A stretch of 64,000 nucleotides of DNA from Clostridia bacterium (lineage in GTDB: Bacteria; Bacillota; Clostridia; Oscillospirales; UBA644), in assembly GCA_017934975.1 (NCBI GenBank), contig JAGBIM010000022.1, positions 1 to 64,000 on the forward strand. Direction: 5' to 3'. Positions 44,201 to 53,763 of this stretch are shown here, piece after piece. The notes below the pieces were generated by a model, which saw nothing but the letters and a program-made list of their open reading frames with translations, was not told where the DNA came from and made no database searches. A program made the translations under genes and the position numbers. Every line of letters begins with the position of its first letter. The first letter of the stretch is position 1.

Positions 44201-45553
44201 TCAGATGATACCCTGAGCGATCATCGCATCGGCAACCTTTTCAAAGCCTGCGATGTTGGCTCCGGCGATCAGATCGCCTTCCATGCCGTACTTCTTGGCG
44301 GCTTCGTAGGAGTTCTTGTAGATATCGGCCATAATCTGATACAGTTTGGCGTCAACTTCTTCTGCGGTCCAGCTGTAACGCATGGAGTTCTGGCTCATTT
44401 CCAGACCGGAAACGGCAACGCCGCCTGCATTAACCGCCTTGGAAGGAGCGATGACAACACCGTTTTCCTTCAGGTAAGCAACGGCTTCTGCGGTGGTGGG
44501 CATGTTGGCAACTTCTGCGTAATACTTCAGGCCGTTGGCAACCATGTTCTTGGCGTCTTCGATACGGACTTCGTTCTGGGTAGCGCAGGGCATACAGATG
44601 TCAACCTTCTGTTCCCAGGGCTTCTTGCCTGCAAAGAAGGCAACACCGAACTTATCGGCATAATCCTGAACCTTATCGCGGCCGGAAGCACGCATTTCAA
44701 GCAGGTAGTTGATCTTTTCTTCGGTGACAACACCGTCGGGATCGTAAACGTAACCGTCGGGACCGGAAATGGTGACAACCTTACCGCCCAGCTCGGCAAC
44801 CTTCTTTGCGGTACCCCAAGCAACGTTACCGAAGCCGGAGATAGCAAAGGTCTTCCCCTTAACACTTTCACCGAAGGTCTTGAGCATTTCCACGACATAG
44901 TAAACGGCGCCGAAACCGGTGGCTTCGGGACGAATCAAAGAACCGCCGAAGGAACGGCCCTTACCGGTGAGAACGCCGGTAAATTCGTTGCGAAGTCTCT
45001 TATACTGACCGAACATGTAACCGACTTCGCGGGCACCTACGCCGATATCCCCTGCGGGAACGTCGGTGTCTGCACCGATATGTTTGGAAAGTTCCGTCAT
45101 AAAGGCCTGGCAGAACCGCATGACTTCTCCGTCGCTCTTGCCGCGGGGATCGAAGTCGGAACCGCCCTTACCGCCGCCCATGGGAAGGCCGGTGAGGCTG
45201 TTTTTAAAGGTCTGCTCAAAACCGAGGAACTTCATAATGGAATAGTTAACAGAGGGATGGAAACGGATACCGCCCTTGTAGGGACCGATGGCGGAGTTGA
45301 ACTGAACGCGGTAACCGCGGTTCACCTGAACCTTACCGTTATCGTCAACCCAGGCAACACGGAAGCTGATCTGTCGTTCGGGTTCTACCATACGTTCGAT
45401 CACGCCGCACTGTTCAAACTTGGGATTCTGCGCAATAACGGGTTCGAGAGATTCGAGAACCTCGTAAACGGCCTGCAGAAATTCGGGCTCGCCGGGGTTG
45501 CGCTTCTCTACGTTTGCATAAACGTCGTTGAGATACTGACTTTTGAAGCTCAT
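44201..45553 (-). CDS. gdhA: NADP-type glutamate dehydrogenase
   Basis: The ATG at 45553 (450 aa) follows GGAGG by 7 nt. This is the hexameric GdhA type: IGPYKGGIRFHPSVN, the catalytic Lys in LPMGGGKGGSDFDP, and DVPAGDIGVGAREVGYM. The cofactor region is FAISGFGNVAWGTAKK, and AVNAGGVAVSGLEMSQN is present. It interconverts 2-oxoglutarate plus ammonia and glutamate; NADP use is inferred from the subfamily. It is a single gene. Confidence 0.95.
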   Translation of the reverse strand: MSFKSQYLNDVYANVEKRNPGEPEFLQAVYEVLESLEPVIAQNPKFEQCGVIERMVEPERQISFRVAWVDDNGKVQVNRGYRVQFNSAIGPYKGGIRFHPSVNYSIMKFLGFEQTFKNSLTGLPMGGGKGGSDFDPRGKSDGEVMRFCQAFMTELSKHIGADTDVPAGDIGVGAREVGYMFGQYKRLRNEFTGVLTGKGRSFGGSLIRPEATGFGAVYYVVEMLKTFGESVKGKTFAISGFGNVAWGTAKKVAELGGKVVTISGPDGYVYDPDGVVTEEKINYLLEMRASGRDKVQDYADKFGVAFFAGKKPWEQKVDICMPCATQNEVRIEDAKNMVANGLKYYAEVANMPTTAEAVAYLKENGVVIAPSKAVNAGGVAVSGLEMSQNSMRYSWTAEEVDAKLYQIMADIYKNSYEAAKKYGMEGDLIAGANIAGFEKVADAMIAQGII

Positions 45554-45584
45554 TTTTTTACCTCCATATATTTTGGATGGTAAC

Positions 45585-45613
45585 ATTATATACCTTTCGG
45601 CGGAAAAAATCAA
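45585..45613 (-). promoter_or_regulatory. Promoter of gdhA
   Basis: Minus strand TTGATT (45613-45608), 17 bp, TATAAT (45590-45585). Confidence 0.7.
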
Positions 45614-45638
45614 GTCCTTGGCAAAAAATATACAAAAT

Positions 45639-45673
45639 GTTACGATTTTCGCTAAAACGGAAGGAATCGTAAC
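45639..45673. promoter_or_regulatory. Inverted repeat between gdhA and recA
   Basis: GTTACGATT and AATCGTAAC form perfect 9-bp arms 17 bp apart, located 26 bp upstream of the gdhA -35 and 64 bp upstream of the recA -35. It may be an operator for either gene. Confidence 0.4.
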
Positions 45674-45736
45674 CATGAAAAATCGAACAAATTGATAAAA
45701 AAATGAAACGCAAAGGGGAAAAAAAAGTAAAATCTA

Positions 45737-45765
45737 TTGCATTTTCCCTTCGCGCGGTGTATAAT
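45737..45765 (+). promoter_or_regulatory. Promoter of the recA operon
   Basis: TTGCAT (45737-45742), 17 bp, TATAAT (45760-45765). No complete CGAAC-GTTCG LexA box is visible nearby. Confidence 0.7.
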
Positions 45766-45827
45766 GAATTGAATTTATTATTAATTAAAAACAAGATCTC
45801 AAAAAATAAACGGAGGATTCGAACACC

Positions 45828-46925
45828 ATGGCAGATATGCAGGAAAACAGAAAAAAGGCCCTTGAAACGGCCCTCAGTCAAATTGAAAAGACCTTCGGAA
45901 AAGGCTCGGTTATGTCCTTGGGACAGAACTCCGCACTGAGCGTGGAAAGCATTTCCACCGGCTCTTTCGGTTTGGATCTGGCGCTGGGCGTAGGCGGTCT
46001 TCCCAAAGGCCGCATTATCGAAATTTACGGACCGGAAAGCTCGGGTAAAACCACCGTTGCCCTGCATACCGTTGCGGAATGTCAGAAACAGGGAGGCACC
46101 GCCGCTTTTATTGACGCAGAGCACGCCCTGGATCCCGTTTACGCGGCGCAACTGGGCGTTGATATTGATTCTCTGTTGGTTTCCCAGCCCGACAACGGCG
46201 AACAGGCCCTTGAGATCACCGAAACGCTGGTTCGCTCCGGGGCGGTAGATATCGTCGTGGTAGACTCGGTTGCGGCCTTGGTCCCCAAGGCGGAAATCGA
46301 AGGAGATATGGGCGATTCTCACGTGGGGTTGCACGCCCGCATGATGTCTCAGGCCCTTCGGAAGCTTGCAGGCATCATCTCCAAGACGAAATGTATTTGC
46401 ATCTTCATCAACCAGCTCCGCTCCAAGATCGGCGTTATGTACGGTCCCACGGAAGTAACCACCGGCGGGAACGCATTGAAGTTCTACGCCTCAGTTCGTC
46501 TGGACGTACGTCGCATTGAAACCCTGAAGAACGGCACGGAGGCTTACGGGTCCCGCACAAAGGTCAAGATCGTCAAGAACAAGGTCTCCCCTCCCTTCCG
46601 TGAAGCGGAATTCGACCTGATCTACGGGCAAGGCATTTCCCGCGTGGGCGAAATGCTGGACTGTGCCGTGAAGCTGAACATCGTTCAGAAATCGGGCGGT
46701 TGGTTCTCTTACGGCACCGAGCGTCTGGGCAACGGCCGCGAAAACGTCAAGAAGATGATCGAAAACGACGAAGCCCTGGCTCAACGGCTGGAAAACGACC
46801 TGAAGGCAAAACTGAAGGGCGACACGGAAGCAGTGGAAGAGGTCACCAAATCCTCCAGACAACCCAAGACCGCCACGGAAAAATCGGCAAACATCAACAT
46901 CTCCGCCGACGATTTTGAAGGCTGA
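45828..46925 (+). CDS. recA: Recombinase RecA
   Basis: The protein has 365 aa with Walker [25 protein letters not shown], the L2-region [17 protein letters not shown] and [15 protein letters not shown]. The C-terminal acidic tail ends in DDFEG. It catalyses strand exchange and stimulates LexA cleavage. The start follows CGGAGG by about 10 nt; an ATG three codons later is possible. recX begins 2 nt after its stop. Confidence 0.98.
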   Translation: MADMQENRKKALETALSQIEKTFGKGSVMSLGQNSALSVESISTGSFGLDLALGVGGLPKGRIIEIYGPESSGKTTVALHTVAECQKQGGTAAFIDAEHALDPVYAAQLGVDIDSLLVSQPDNGEQALEITETLVRSGAVDIVVVDSVAALVPKAEIEGDMGDSHVGLHARMMSQALRKLAGIISKTKCICIFINQLRSKIGVMYGPTEVTTGGNALKFYASVRLDVRRIETLKNGTEAYGSRTKVKIVKNKVSPPFREAEFDLIYGQGISRVGEMLDCAVKLNIVQKSGGWFSYGTERLGNGRENVKKMIENDEALAQRLENDLKAKLKGDTEAVEEVTKSSRQPKTATEKSANINISADDFEG

Positions 46926-46927
46926 AA

Positions 46928-47566
46928 ATGATTCTGATCACCCAGGTCCGCCCCTACCGCCGCACGAAGCTTTTTGAGGTTTATTCGGAGACGGGGTTGG
47001 AATTTTTGGCAAACGAAAAATTTCTTCTGGATTTTTCCATCCGTCCCTACGCGGAATATTCGGAGGAAGAATTCGAACCCATCCGTGCCCGTGCTCTTCT
47101 GCTGGACGGAATCCGAAAGGCCGTGGATATTCTGAGCCGCAAGGATTATTCCAAAAAGGAACTGTTGCGTAAGCTGAAAGAGAAAGGGATTCCGGAGGAA
47201 GCGGCCATCGGGGCTGTTTGCTACATGGAACAACGCGGATACCAGGACGATTATCGTTACGCAAAACGGCTGGCAGAATTGGGAAAGCAGTCCTACGGCC
47301 GTGCCCGCGTGGAGCAAATGCTCTATCATCACGGGATTGAACGGGATACGGTGCGGGAGGTCCTGGAAGAGGTTTTTCAGAACGACGAAGACGAACACGA
47401 AAAAATCGACCGCATTTTCGCCTCTGCGGCAAGGGGAAAAGACCTGACCGATCCCGCCGCACGCAACAAGGTTTACGCAAAGCTTGTCCGTTTGGGCTAT
47501 AGCTCCTCTGCCGTTTCGGCGGCATTTTCCCGTTACAAATCGGCAGGAAAGGATGAATTGGATTGA
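46928..47566 (+). CDS. recX: Regulatory protein RecX
   Basis: The protein has 212 aa and is mostly helical with RecX repeats: ALLLDGIRKAVDILSRKDYS, KKELLRKLKEKGIPEEA, YLDD-like YQDDYRYAKRLAELGKQSYG and ARVEQMLYHHGI. It modulates RecA filaments. It sits directly after recA, and its stop codon overlaps the rimO start (TTGA). Confidence 0.93.
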   Translation: MILITQVRPYRRTKLFEVYSETGLEFLANEKFLLDFSIRPYAEYSEEEFEPIRARALLLDGIRKAVDILSRKDYSKKELLRKLKEKGIPEEAAIGAVCYMEQRGYQDDYRYAKRLAELGKQSYGRARVEQMLYHHGIERDTVREVLEEVFQNDEDEHEKIDRIFASAARGKDLTDPAARNKVYAKLVRLGYSSSAVSAAFSRYKSAGKDELD

Positions 47567-48861
47567 AGATCGGAATGATCGCGCTGGGATGTGCAAAAAA
47601 CCGCATTGACGCGGAAATGATGCTCGCCCATCTGACCCAAAACGGATTTACGATCTGTTCGGATTTTGCGGAATGCGACGCGGTAATCGTGCATACCTGC
47701 ACCTTCATCGACGCGGCAAAAACCGAATCCATCGATACGATTCTGGAAGCCGCCGTATACAAAACGACGGGAAAACTGAAAAAACTCATCGTTACGGGGT
47801 GTCTTGCAGAGCGGTACAAAGAACAGGTTCTTCAACTGCTCCCCGAAGTGGACGCATGCCTGGGCTCCCGCAGCTTTGACCGCATTATCGACGCGTTAAA
47901 CGCAACGAACCCCTTCGAGGAATACAAGCCTCTTTCCTGTCCGCCTCCCGAATTCGATCGGATTCTGACGACGGGAAACAAATCCGTATATCTGCGCATC
48001 GCGGAGGGCTGTTCCAACCATTGCTCTTACTGCGTGATTCCCTCCGTGCGGGGGGAATTCATCCCCCGATCCTACGAATCGGTTATGGCGGAAGCCTATA
48101 AATTGGCAGCACAGGGCGCCGTGGAGATCAACCTGATCGCCCAGGACACCACGAAGCACCCGGACCTCTGCCGATTCCTTCGGGATATTGCAAAGATCGA
48201 TTCGGTTCATTGGATCCGCATTCTCTACTGTCGCCCGGAAGAAATCAGCGACGAGCTACTGCAAACCATGGCGGAAGTGGGAAAATGCGTTCCTTACATT
48301 GACGTCCCCCTGCAACACGCATCGGGACGGATTCTGAAAAAAATGAACCGAACTTCGAACGATGGGGAATTATCCGCTTTGATTGCGAAAATCCGCACCT
48401 ATCTTCCCGATTGCAGCGTGCGAACCACCTTCATTACGGGATTTCCCACGGAAAGCGAAGAGGATTTCGAAATTCTCTGCAATTTCGTCAAGAAAAACCG
48501 ATTTTCCAACCTGGGCGTCTTCCCCTATTCCCGGGAAGAAGGAACGCCTGCAGGGCGGATGCGCGGACAAATCCCCGAAGAGATTAAACAGCGGAGGGCG
48601 GATATCGTTATGGAAATCCAGCACCGTTTGTTGGCAAGCACGAACCGTCCTTTGATCGGGAAAACGGTTGAGGTGCTATGCGAAGGAAAGCGAAAAGACG
48701 GAAAATATTACGGAAGAGCTTACTTCCAGGCCCCCGAAGTAGACGGGCAGATCATTTTCACGTCCGAAGAACCCGTAGAGGTAGGACAATTTATCCCTGT
48801 TCTTCTGAAACGGTATCGGGAATATGATTTCTACGGAACGACATCGTTTCAACAGGAGTGA
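47563..48861 (+). CDS. rimO: Ribosomal protein S12 methylthiotransferase RimO
   Basis: I chose the TTG at 47563, which overlaps the recX stop (TTGA) and gives the family N-terminus MKIGMIALGCAKNRIDAE (432 aa). The UPF0004 domain has cysteines in LGCAKN, VHTCTFI and VTGCLAERY. The radical-SAM motif is CSNHCSYC (CxxxCxxC), and a C-terminal TRAM domain ends the protein. It methylthiolates Asp in ribosomal protein S12. Confidence 0.95.
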   Translation: MKIGMIALGCAKNRIDAEMMLAHLTQNGFTICSDFAECDAVIVHTCTFIDAAKTESIDTILEAAVYKTTGKLKKLIVTGCLAERYKEQVLQLLPEVDACLGSRSFDRIIDALNATNPFEEYKPLSCPPPEFDRILTTGNKSVYLRIAEGCSNHCSYCVIPSVRGEFIPRSYESVMAEAYKLAAQGAVEINLIAQDTTKHPDLCRFLRDIAKIDSVHWIRILYCRPEEISDELLQTMAEVGKCVPYIDVPLQHASGRILKKMNRTSNDGELSALIAKIRTYLPDCSVRTTFITGFPTESEEDFEILCNFVKKNRFSNLGVFPYSREEGTPAGRMRGQIPEEIKQRRADIVMEIQHRLLASTNRPLIGKTVEVLCEGKRKDGKYYGRAYFQAPEVDGQIIFTSEEPVEVGQFIPVLLKRYREYDFYGTTSFQQE

Positions 48862-48865
48862 CGGT

Positions 48866-49459
48866 ATGAATAAGAGAGACATTCCAAACGCAATTTGTTG
48901 GTTTCGCATCGGGCTGATTCCCTTTGTGTTACTGTTTTTGATTCCCTCGGAGCTGATTGAGAATTTAATGGATTATTCTACGGCGGTTCTCGTTGCGGGG
49001 ATCATCTTTGCCGTCGCCATGACCTCGGACTTTATCGACGGAAAACTGGCACGCAAATACAACGCCACGACGAATCTGGGAAAATTCCTGGATCCTCTGG
49101 CAGATAAAGCCCTCGTATTGAGCGTCTGCATCGCCTTCACCAGCATTGATCTGTTCTCCGCGTGGGTCACCTGGTCCACCATTCTGATCCTCCTGCGGGA
49201 ACTTTTAGTTACGGGGCTTCGGCTCTCCGCCGCGTCGAAGGGCACGGTGGTTGCGGCAAACTGGTGGGGCAAGATCAAGACCGCGTTGCAGGGAATCACC
49301 CTTTTTGCAACCTTCGGGTGTCTGTACGCAGGGGAGCTTTTAGGAAAAACGGGAGAATTCCTGGCAATTTCCGAAATACTCTTCGTGATCACCGCGGTAT
49401 ATACCCTCATTTCCGCCATTCCTTACATCAAAGCGATTGCACCGAATCTGAAAGGCTGA
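48866..49459 (+). CDS. pgsA: CDP-diacylglycerol-glycerol-3-phosphate 3-phosphatidyltransferase
   Basis: The ATG at 48866 (197 aa) follows AGGAG. The CDP-alcohol phosphotransferase signature is complete: DFIDGKLARKYNATTNLGKF followed by LDPLADK, matching DGxxAR...GxxxDxxxD. Several membrane spans are present. It makes phosphatidylglycerol phosphate. The rimO-pgsA order is common in Clostridia. Confidence 0.94.
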   Translation: MNKRDIPNAICWFRIGLIPFVLLFLIPSELIENLMDYSTAVLVAGIIFAVAMTSDFIDGKLARKYNATTNLGKFLDPLADKALVLSVCIAFTSIDLFSAWVTWSTILILLRELLVTGLRLSAASKGTVVAANWWGKIKTALQGITLFATFGCLYAGELLGKTGEFLAISEILFVITAVYTLISAIPYIKAIAPNLKG

Positions 49460-49466
49460 TTTTTCC

Positions 49467-50135
49467 ATGTTCAAACGATTACGCTACGACATCAAGGCCA
49501 TTCGGGAACGTGACCCTGCCGCACGGTCCAACGCGGAGGTTTTCTTCTGTTATCCCGGACTTCGTGCTCTGATGTACCATCGCGTTGCAAACTTTTTTTA
49601 CCGTCATAACCATAAACTGATCGCCCGCATGATCTCCAACCGAGGCCGTCGCAAAACGGGAATTGAAATCCACCCCGCCGCAAAAATCGGAAAGGGGCTT
49701 CTCATCGACCACGGAATGGGCGTGGTCATCGGCGAAACGGCGGAGATCGGAGATAATTGCACCATTTATCACGGCGTTACCCTGGGCGGTACGGGAAAAG
49801 AATCGGGCAAACGCCATCCCACCATCGGGAACAACGTCTTTATCGGCGCCCATTCCCTGTTGCTCGGGTCCTTTACCGTCGGCGACAACAGCAAGATCGC
49901 CGCAGGATCCGTGGTTCTGCAGGATATTCCGCCCAACTGTACGGCGGTAGGATCCCCTGCCCGCATCGTCAAGCAGGACGGCGTTCGGTTGGACAATTTC
50001 GACAACGTGCACATTCCCGACCCCGTATCTCAGGAAATGTGCAGGCTGCGCATTCGGCTGGATCGGATGGAAAAGCAGCTTAAAGAAAACGATTCTTCCA
50101 ATATAAATGATACTGATTCACAGGAGAAAAACTGA
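49467..50135 (+). CDS. cysE: Serine O-acetyltransferase
   Basis: The protein has 222 aa. The N-terminal part (DIKAIRERDPAARSNAEVFF, CYPGLRALMYHRVANFFY) is followed by left-handed beta-helix hexapeptides: GIEIHPAAKIGKGLLIDHGM with the catalytic His, then GVVIGETAEIGDN, GVTLGGTGKE and KRHPTIGNNVFIGAHS. It makes O-acetylserine for cysteine synthesis. cysS starts 2 nt after its stop, linking cysteine supply and charging. Confidence 0.95.
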   Translation: MFKRLRYDIKAIRERDPAARSNAEVFFCYPGLRALMYHRVANFFYRHNHKLIARMISNRGRRKTGIEIHPAAKIGKGLLIDHGMGVVIGETAEIGDNCTIYHGVTLGGTGKESGKRHPTIGNNVFIGAHSLLLGSFTVGDNSKIAAGSVVLQDIPPNCTAVGSPARIVKQDGVRLDNFDNVHIPDPVSQEMCRLRIRLDRMEKQLKENDSSNINDTDSQEKN

Positions 50136-50136
50136 T

Positions 50137-51540
50137 ATGCTGAAGTTATACAACTCGCTGACCAACAAAGTTGAAGAATTCCGTCCGGAGGGCAACACCG
50201 TCCGCATTTACGCCTGCGGTCCTACGGTATACAACTTTTTCCACGTGGGCAACGCCCGCTCCTTCATGATGTTCGATACCCTGCGCCGCTATCTGGAATT
50301 CAAAGGATACGACGTACGGTACGTTCAGAACTTTACCGACGTGGACGACAAGATGATCAAGCGCGCAAACGAAGAAGGCATCACCATCGCACAGGTGGCA
50401 GAGAAATATATTAACGAATACTTCACCGACGCAGACGGATTGAACGTAAAACGCGCCACCGTCCACCCCCGCGCCACGGAGAACATTGACGGAATCATCA
50501 ACCTCGTTTCCACCCTGATCGAAAAAGGACACGCCTACGAAAGCAACGGAGACGTGTACTTCCGCGTCCGCAGTTTTCCCGAATACGGCACTTCCCTGCT
50601 GAAGCAATCTATTGAAGACCTTGCTTCGGGCGCCCGCATCGACGTGAACGAAATCAAGGAAGATCCTCTGGATTTTGCTCTTTGGAAGGCTTCCAAACCC
50701 GGAGAGCCCTCCTGGGATTCGCCTTGGGGCAAGGGCCGTCCCGGCTGGCATATTGAATGCAGCGCCATGGCGAAGCGTTATCTGGGCGACGCAATCGACA
50801 TTCACTGCGGCGGACACGATCTGAAGTTCCCCCATCACGAAAACGAAATTGCCCAGTCGGAATGCGCCAACGGTTGCAAATTTGCAAAGCATTGGTTCCA
50901 CATCGGGTTCGTGAACGTAAATAACGAAAAAATGAGCAAATCCAAGAATAACTTCTTTACCGTCCGCGATCTGGCGAAGGTTTACGGATATCTGCCTCTG
51001 CGGTACTTTGCCGTTTCCGCACACTATCGTATGCCCATCAACTACGAACCCGGCATCATCGAACAGGCGAAGGCTTCTCTGGAGCGAATCCATAACTGCC
51101 TTGCAAACCTGAAATTCCTGGCAAAGAACGCCTCCGAAACGGAGTTGAGCGAAGAGCAAAAGGCTTACGTTGCCTCCTTTGACGAATACCGCAACCGCTT
51201 CGAAGAAGCCATGGACGACGATCTGAACACGGCAAACGCCATTACCGCTATTTTTGATCTGATCAAGCAGATCAACGTAACCGTAACGGACGGTATGCCC
51301 AAAGCGGTTTACGAAACCCTTTTGAACAAGGCGGAAGAGTTGGTCGATGTTCTGGGCCTTCTTCCCAAAGAAGAAGCGGCAAACGACGAGGATGCGGCAA
51401 TCGACGCGCTGATCGAAGAACGCACCGCTGCCCGCAAAGCTAAGGATTGGGCAAAGGCCGATGCCATCCGCGATCAACTGACCGCCATGGGAATCGTTCT
51501 GGAAGACACGCCCGCCGGAATTCGTTGGAAACGAATTTAA
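50137..51540 (+). CDS. cysS: Cysteinyl-tRNA synthetase
   Basis: The ATG at 50137 (467 aa) follows AGGAG by 9 nt. Zinc and ATP-site motifs are present: YACGPTVYNFFHVGNAR (HIGH variant HVGN), GWHIECSAMA, CGGHDLKFPHHENEIAQSE and the KMSKS loop in NNEKMSKSKNNFF. The anticodon-binding domain follows. No T-box leader is present, because the gene is inside the cysE transcript. Confidence 0.97.
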   Translation: MLKLYNSLTNKVEEFRPEGNTVRIYACGPTVYNFFHVGNARSFMMFDTLRRYLEFKGYDVRYVQNFTDVDDKMIKRANEEGITIAQVAEKYINEYFTDADGLNVKRATVHPRATENIDGIINLVSTLIEKGHAYESNGDVYFRVRSFPEYGTSLLKQSIEDLASGARIDVNEIKEDPLDFALWKASKPGEPSWDSPWGKGRPGWHIECSAMAKRYLGDAIDIHCGGHDLKFPHHENEIAQSECANGCKFAKHWFHIGFVNVNNEKMSKSKNNFFTVRDLAKVYGYLPLRYFAVSAHYRMPINYEPGIIEQAKASLERIHNCLANLKFLAKNASETELSEEQKAYVASFDEYRNRFEEAMDDDLNTANAITAIFDLIKQINVTVTDGMPKAVYETLLNKAEELVDVLGLLPKEEAANDEDAAIDALIEERTAARKAKDWAKADAIRDQLTAMGIVLEDTPAGIRWKRI

Positions 51541-51550
51541 AAATAACATT

Positions 51551-51567
51551 TGTTATATAATATAACA
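51551..51567. promoter_or_regulatory. 17-bp palindrome upstream of recG
   Basis: TGTTATATAATATAACA is a perfect palindrome around a central base and contains a TATAAT. It is related to TGTTATATAACA at the TetR promoter (22514). Confidence 0.5.
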
Positions 51568-51579
51568 TATACAACAAAA

Positions 51580-51612
51580 GGAGCGTCGCCCGTCTTTCAG
51601 GGCGGCGCCTCC
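51580..51612 (+). promoter_or_regulatory. GC-rich leader hairpin that buries an AAAGGAG
   Basis: GGAG...GTCGCCC, an 8-nt loop and GGGCGGC...CTCC form a strong stem. It includes the GGAG of AAAAGGAG (51576-51583). There is no T-run, so it is not a standard terminator. Confidence 0.5.
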
Positions 51613-51647
51613 CCATCTCTGCAAGTGAGCATAATCAGAACAAAACC

Positions 51648-53675
51648 ATGATTGACGTGATCAACAGTCCCGTAACGGTTCTGCGCGGAATCGGACAAAA
51701 GAGGGCTGAACTGCTGGCAAAACTGAATATTCACACCTGCGGAGATCTGATCAGTTATTTTCCCCGCGGGTACTTGAACATGTCGGAAGTGAATCCCATT
51801 GATCAGATTCAAAACGGACAGATTGCCACCGTGGTGGCAAAAATCAGCTCCGACGTTTCAAAGCGAACGGGAAAACGGGTCACCCGCTATATGTTTTCCG
51901 TCTCGGATCCGAAGGGAAATACGATTTTCGTGGTTCTGTACAATCAGACCTACACGGCAAACCGTCTTCACCCCGGAATGACGGTGCTGTTGCACGGCCC
52001 CGTTTCGGTGATAGGATGCGTCCGTCGCATGGAGTCCCCAAAGATCAAGATCGAGGGCGTTCCCGAAATTGAGGCGGTTTACCCTTTAACCGAAGGCGTT
52101 ACGGGAGCTTCGCTGTCCCGCAATATCGCAACGGCGCTGGAGGCCTGCAAATCTCAATTAAAGGAGATGCTTTTGCCCGAAATCCGCAAGCAGGCGGACC
52201 TGCCGGAGCGGACGGAAGCCTTCCGCATGATTCATTTTCCCAAGAACATGGAAGAGGCGGAGCGGGCGAAAAGACGCTTTATTTTCGAAGAGCTGTTTCT
52301 GTTCACCGTGGGCGTTCGCATTTTAAAACTCCGTTTGCGAAAGCAAAACGCGTTCCCCCTTCAGCCCATGGATCTGACGCCCTTTCTCAAGCAGATTCCC
52401 TTTCCCTTTACAAACGCCCAAAAACGGGTCATCCGCGAATGCTTTGACGATATTCGCCGCCCCTGGCCCATGTCCAGGCTGGTTCAGGGCGACGTGGGGA
52501 GCGGGAAGACGGCCATTGCCGCCGCCGTGGCGTACCTGACGGCCAAGAACGGAAAACAGACCGCATTAATGGTCCCCACGGAAATCCTTGCCCTGCAGCA
52601 CTACGAATCCCTTTCCGCATTACTTTCCCCTTGCGGAGTCAAGGTAGAACTGCTGACGGGGTCCATGAGAGCAACGCAAAAGCGGGACATTCTCCTTCGC
52701 CTGGAAGCGGGTGAAACGGATCTCGTGATCGGAACGCATACGCTGATCCAAAAGAACGTGAAGTTTCACAATCTTGCCGTTGCCATTGCCGACGAGCAGC
52801 ATCGCTTCGGCGTACAACAACGGGCGGCCATTCAGGAGAAGGGCGAAAATCCCCATATGCTTTTCCTCTCCGCCACGCCGATTCCCCGCTCGCTCGGGTT
52901 GGTTCTGTACGGAGATCTGGACATCTCCGTTCTGGACGAATTGCCGCCGGGACGGATTCCCGTGGCCACCCGAAAGGTGGGAACGGACATGGAAGACCGC
53001 CTGTACGGTTACGTGCGGGATCGGGCGCTTGCGGGAGAGCAAGCCTACGTGGTCTGTCCCACGGTAGAAGGAAGTGACGAGATAAAAAGCGCGGTGGATT
53101 TCTGCGAAAAACTGCAATCCACTCACCTGCGGGGCGTTTCGGTTGCGTGCCTGCACGGTCGCATGAAAAGCGAAGAGAAAGAGCGGATTCTGACCGAATT
53201 TTTACAGAATCGCATTTCCGTATTGGTCTCCACCACCGTCATCGAGGTGGGGGTAAACGTCCCCAACGCCACCACCATGGTCATTGAAAACGCAGAGCGG
53301 TTCGGGCTGTCCCAACTGCATCAGCTGAGGGGACGGGTGGGACGCGGAAAGCGGGCATCCTATTGCTTCGTGGTGTCCGACGATTCCGGCGAAGAAGCAA
53401 CGGAACGGCTGAACGCCTTCTGCAAAACCAACGACGGCTTTGAAATCAGCCGCAGAGATCTTGAGCTGCGGGGACCCGGGGATTTTCTCGGAAACCGTCA
53501 GCACGGGCTTCCCCCCTTCCGCATCGCGGATCTGGCCCGGGACATGAAGATCCTGGAGCAGGTATCGCAAATTGCAGACAAGTTGTTCGAAGATCCCTCC
53601 TGGTTTATTCTCCCCGAAAACCGAACGCTTTTCGTGGCTTCCTCGGAAATGTTGCGTTCGGCTACCTTACAATAA
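51648..53675 (+). CDS. recG: ATP-dependent DNA helicase RecG
   Basis: The protein has 675 aa. The wedge domain is at the N-terminus (NSPVTVLRGIGQKRAELLAK). Helicase motifs follow: QGDVGSGKTAIAAAVAYLT (I), IADEQHRFGVQQRA (II, DEQH), LSATPIPRSLGL (III) and RVGRGKRASYCF (VI). The QFGxHxxL-like and GDFLGNRQHGLPPF end is typical of RecG. It remodels stalled forks. Unlike its neighbours, the ATG at 51648 has no clear ribosome binding site; only a weak AAGTGAG lies about 18 nt upstream. Confidence 0.96.
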   Translation: MIDVINSPVTVLRGIGQKRAELLAKLNIHTCGDLISYFPRGYLNMSEVNPIDQIQNGQIATVVAKISSDVSKRTGKRVTRYMFSVSDPKGNTIFVVLYNQTYTANRLHPGMTVLLHGPVSVIGCVRRMESPKIKIEGVPEIEAVYPLTEGVTGASLSRNIATALEACKSQLKEMLLPEIRKQADLPERTEAFRMIHFPKNMEEAERAKRRFIFEELFLFTVGVRILKLRLRKQNAFPLQPMDLTPFLKQIPFPFTNAQKRVIRECFDDIRRPWPMSRLVQGDVGSGKTAIAAAVAYLTAKNGKQTALMVPTEILALQHYESLSALLSPCGVKVELLTGSMRATQKRDILLRLEAGETDLVIGTHTLIQKNVKFHNLAVAIADEQHRFGVQQRAAIQEKGENPHMLFLSATPIPRSLGLVLYGDLDISVLDELPPGRIPVATRKVGTDMEDRLYGYVRDRALAGEQAYVVCPTVEGSDEIKSAVDFCEKLQSTHLRGVSVACLHGRMKSEEKERILTEFLQNRISVLVSTTVIEVGVNVPNATTMVIENAERFGLSQLHQLRGRVGRGKRASYCFVVSDDSGEEATERLNAFCKTNDGFEISRRDLELRGPGDFLGNRQHGLPPFRIADLARDMKILEQVSQIADKLFEDPSWFILPENRTLFVASSEMLRSATLQ

Positions 53676-53727
53676 AGTACGCGTGTAACAAGATTGTGAC
53701 ATTTTATCGGAAAACCTCTCCCATCTC

Positions 53728-53756
53728 TTGACAAACGAGGGAAAAAGTGGTACAGT
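53728..53756 (+). promoter_or_regulatory. Heat-shock operon promoter
   Basis: TTGACA (53728-53733), 17 bp, TACAGT (53751-53756), just before CIRCE. Confidence 0.75.
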
Positions 53757-53763
53757 ATTCATG

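Noticed and set aside
45614-45830. LexA (SOS) box near recA
   Set aside because: CGAAC occurs twice, but neither copy has the matching GTTCG half at the right spacing.
50100-50140. T-box or cysteine-responsive leader for cysS
   Set aside because: Only 1 nt separates cysE and cysS; there is no room for a T-box.
50146-51549. 467-codon open frame antisense to cysS
   Set aside because: Shadow of cysS.
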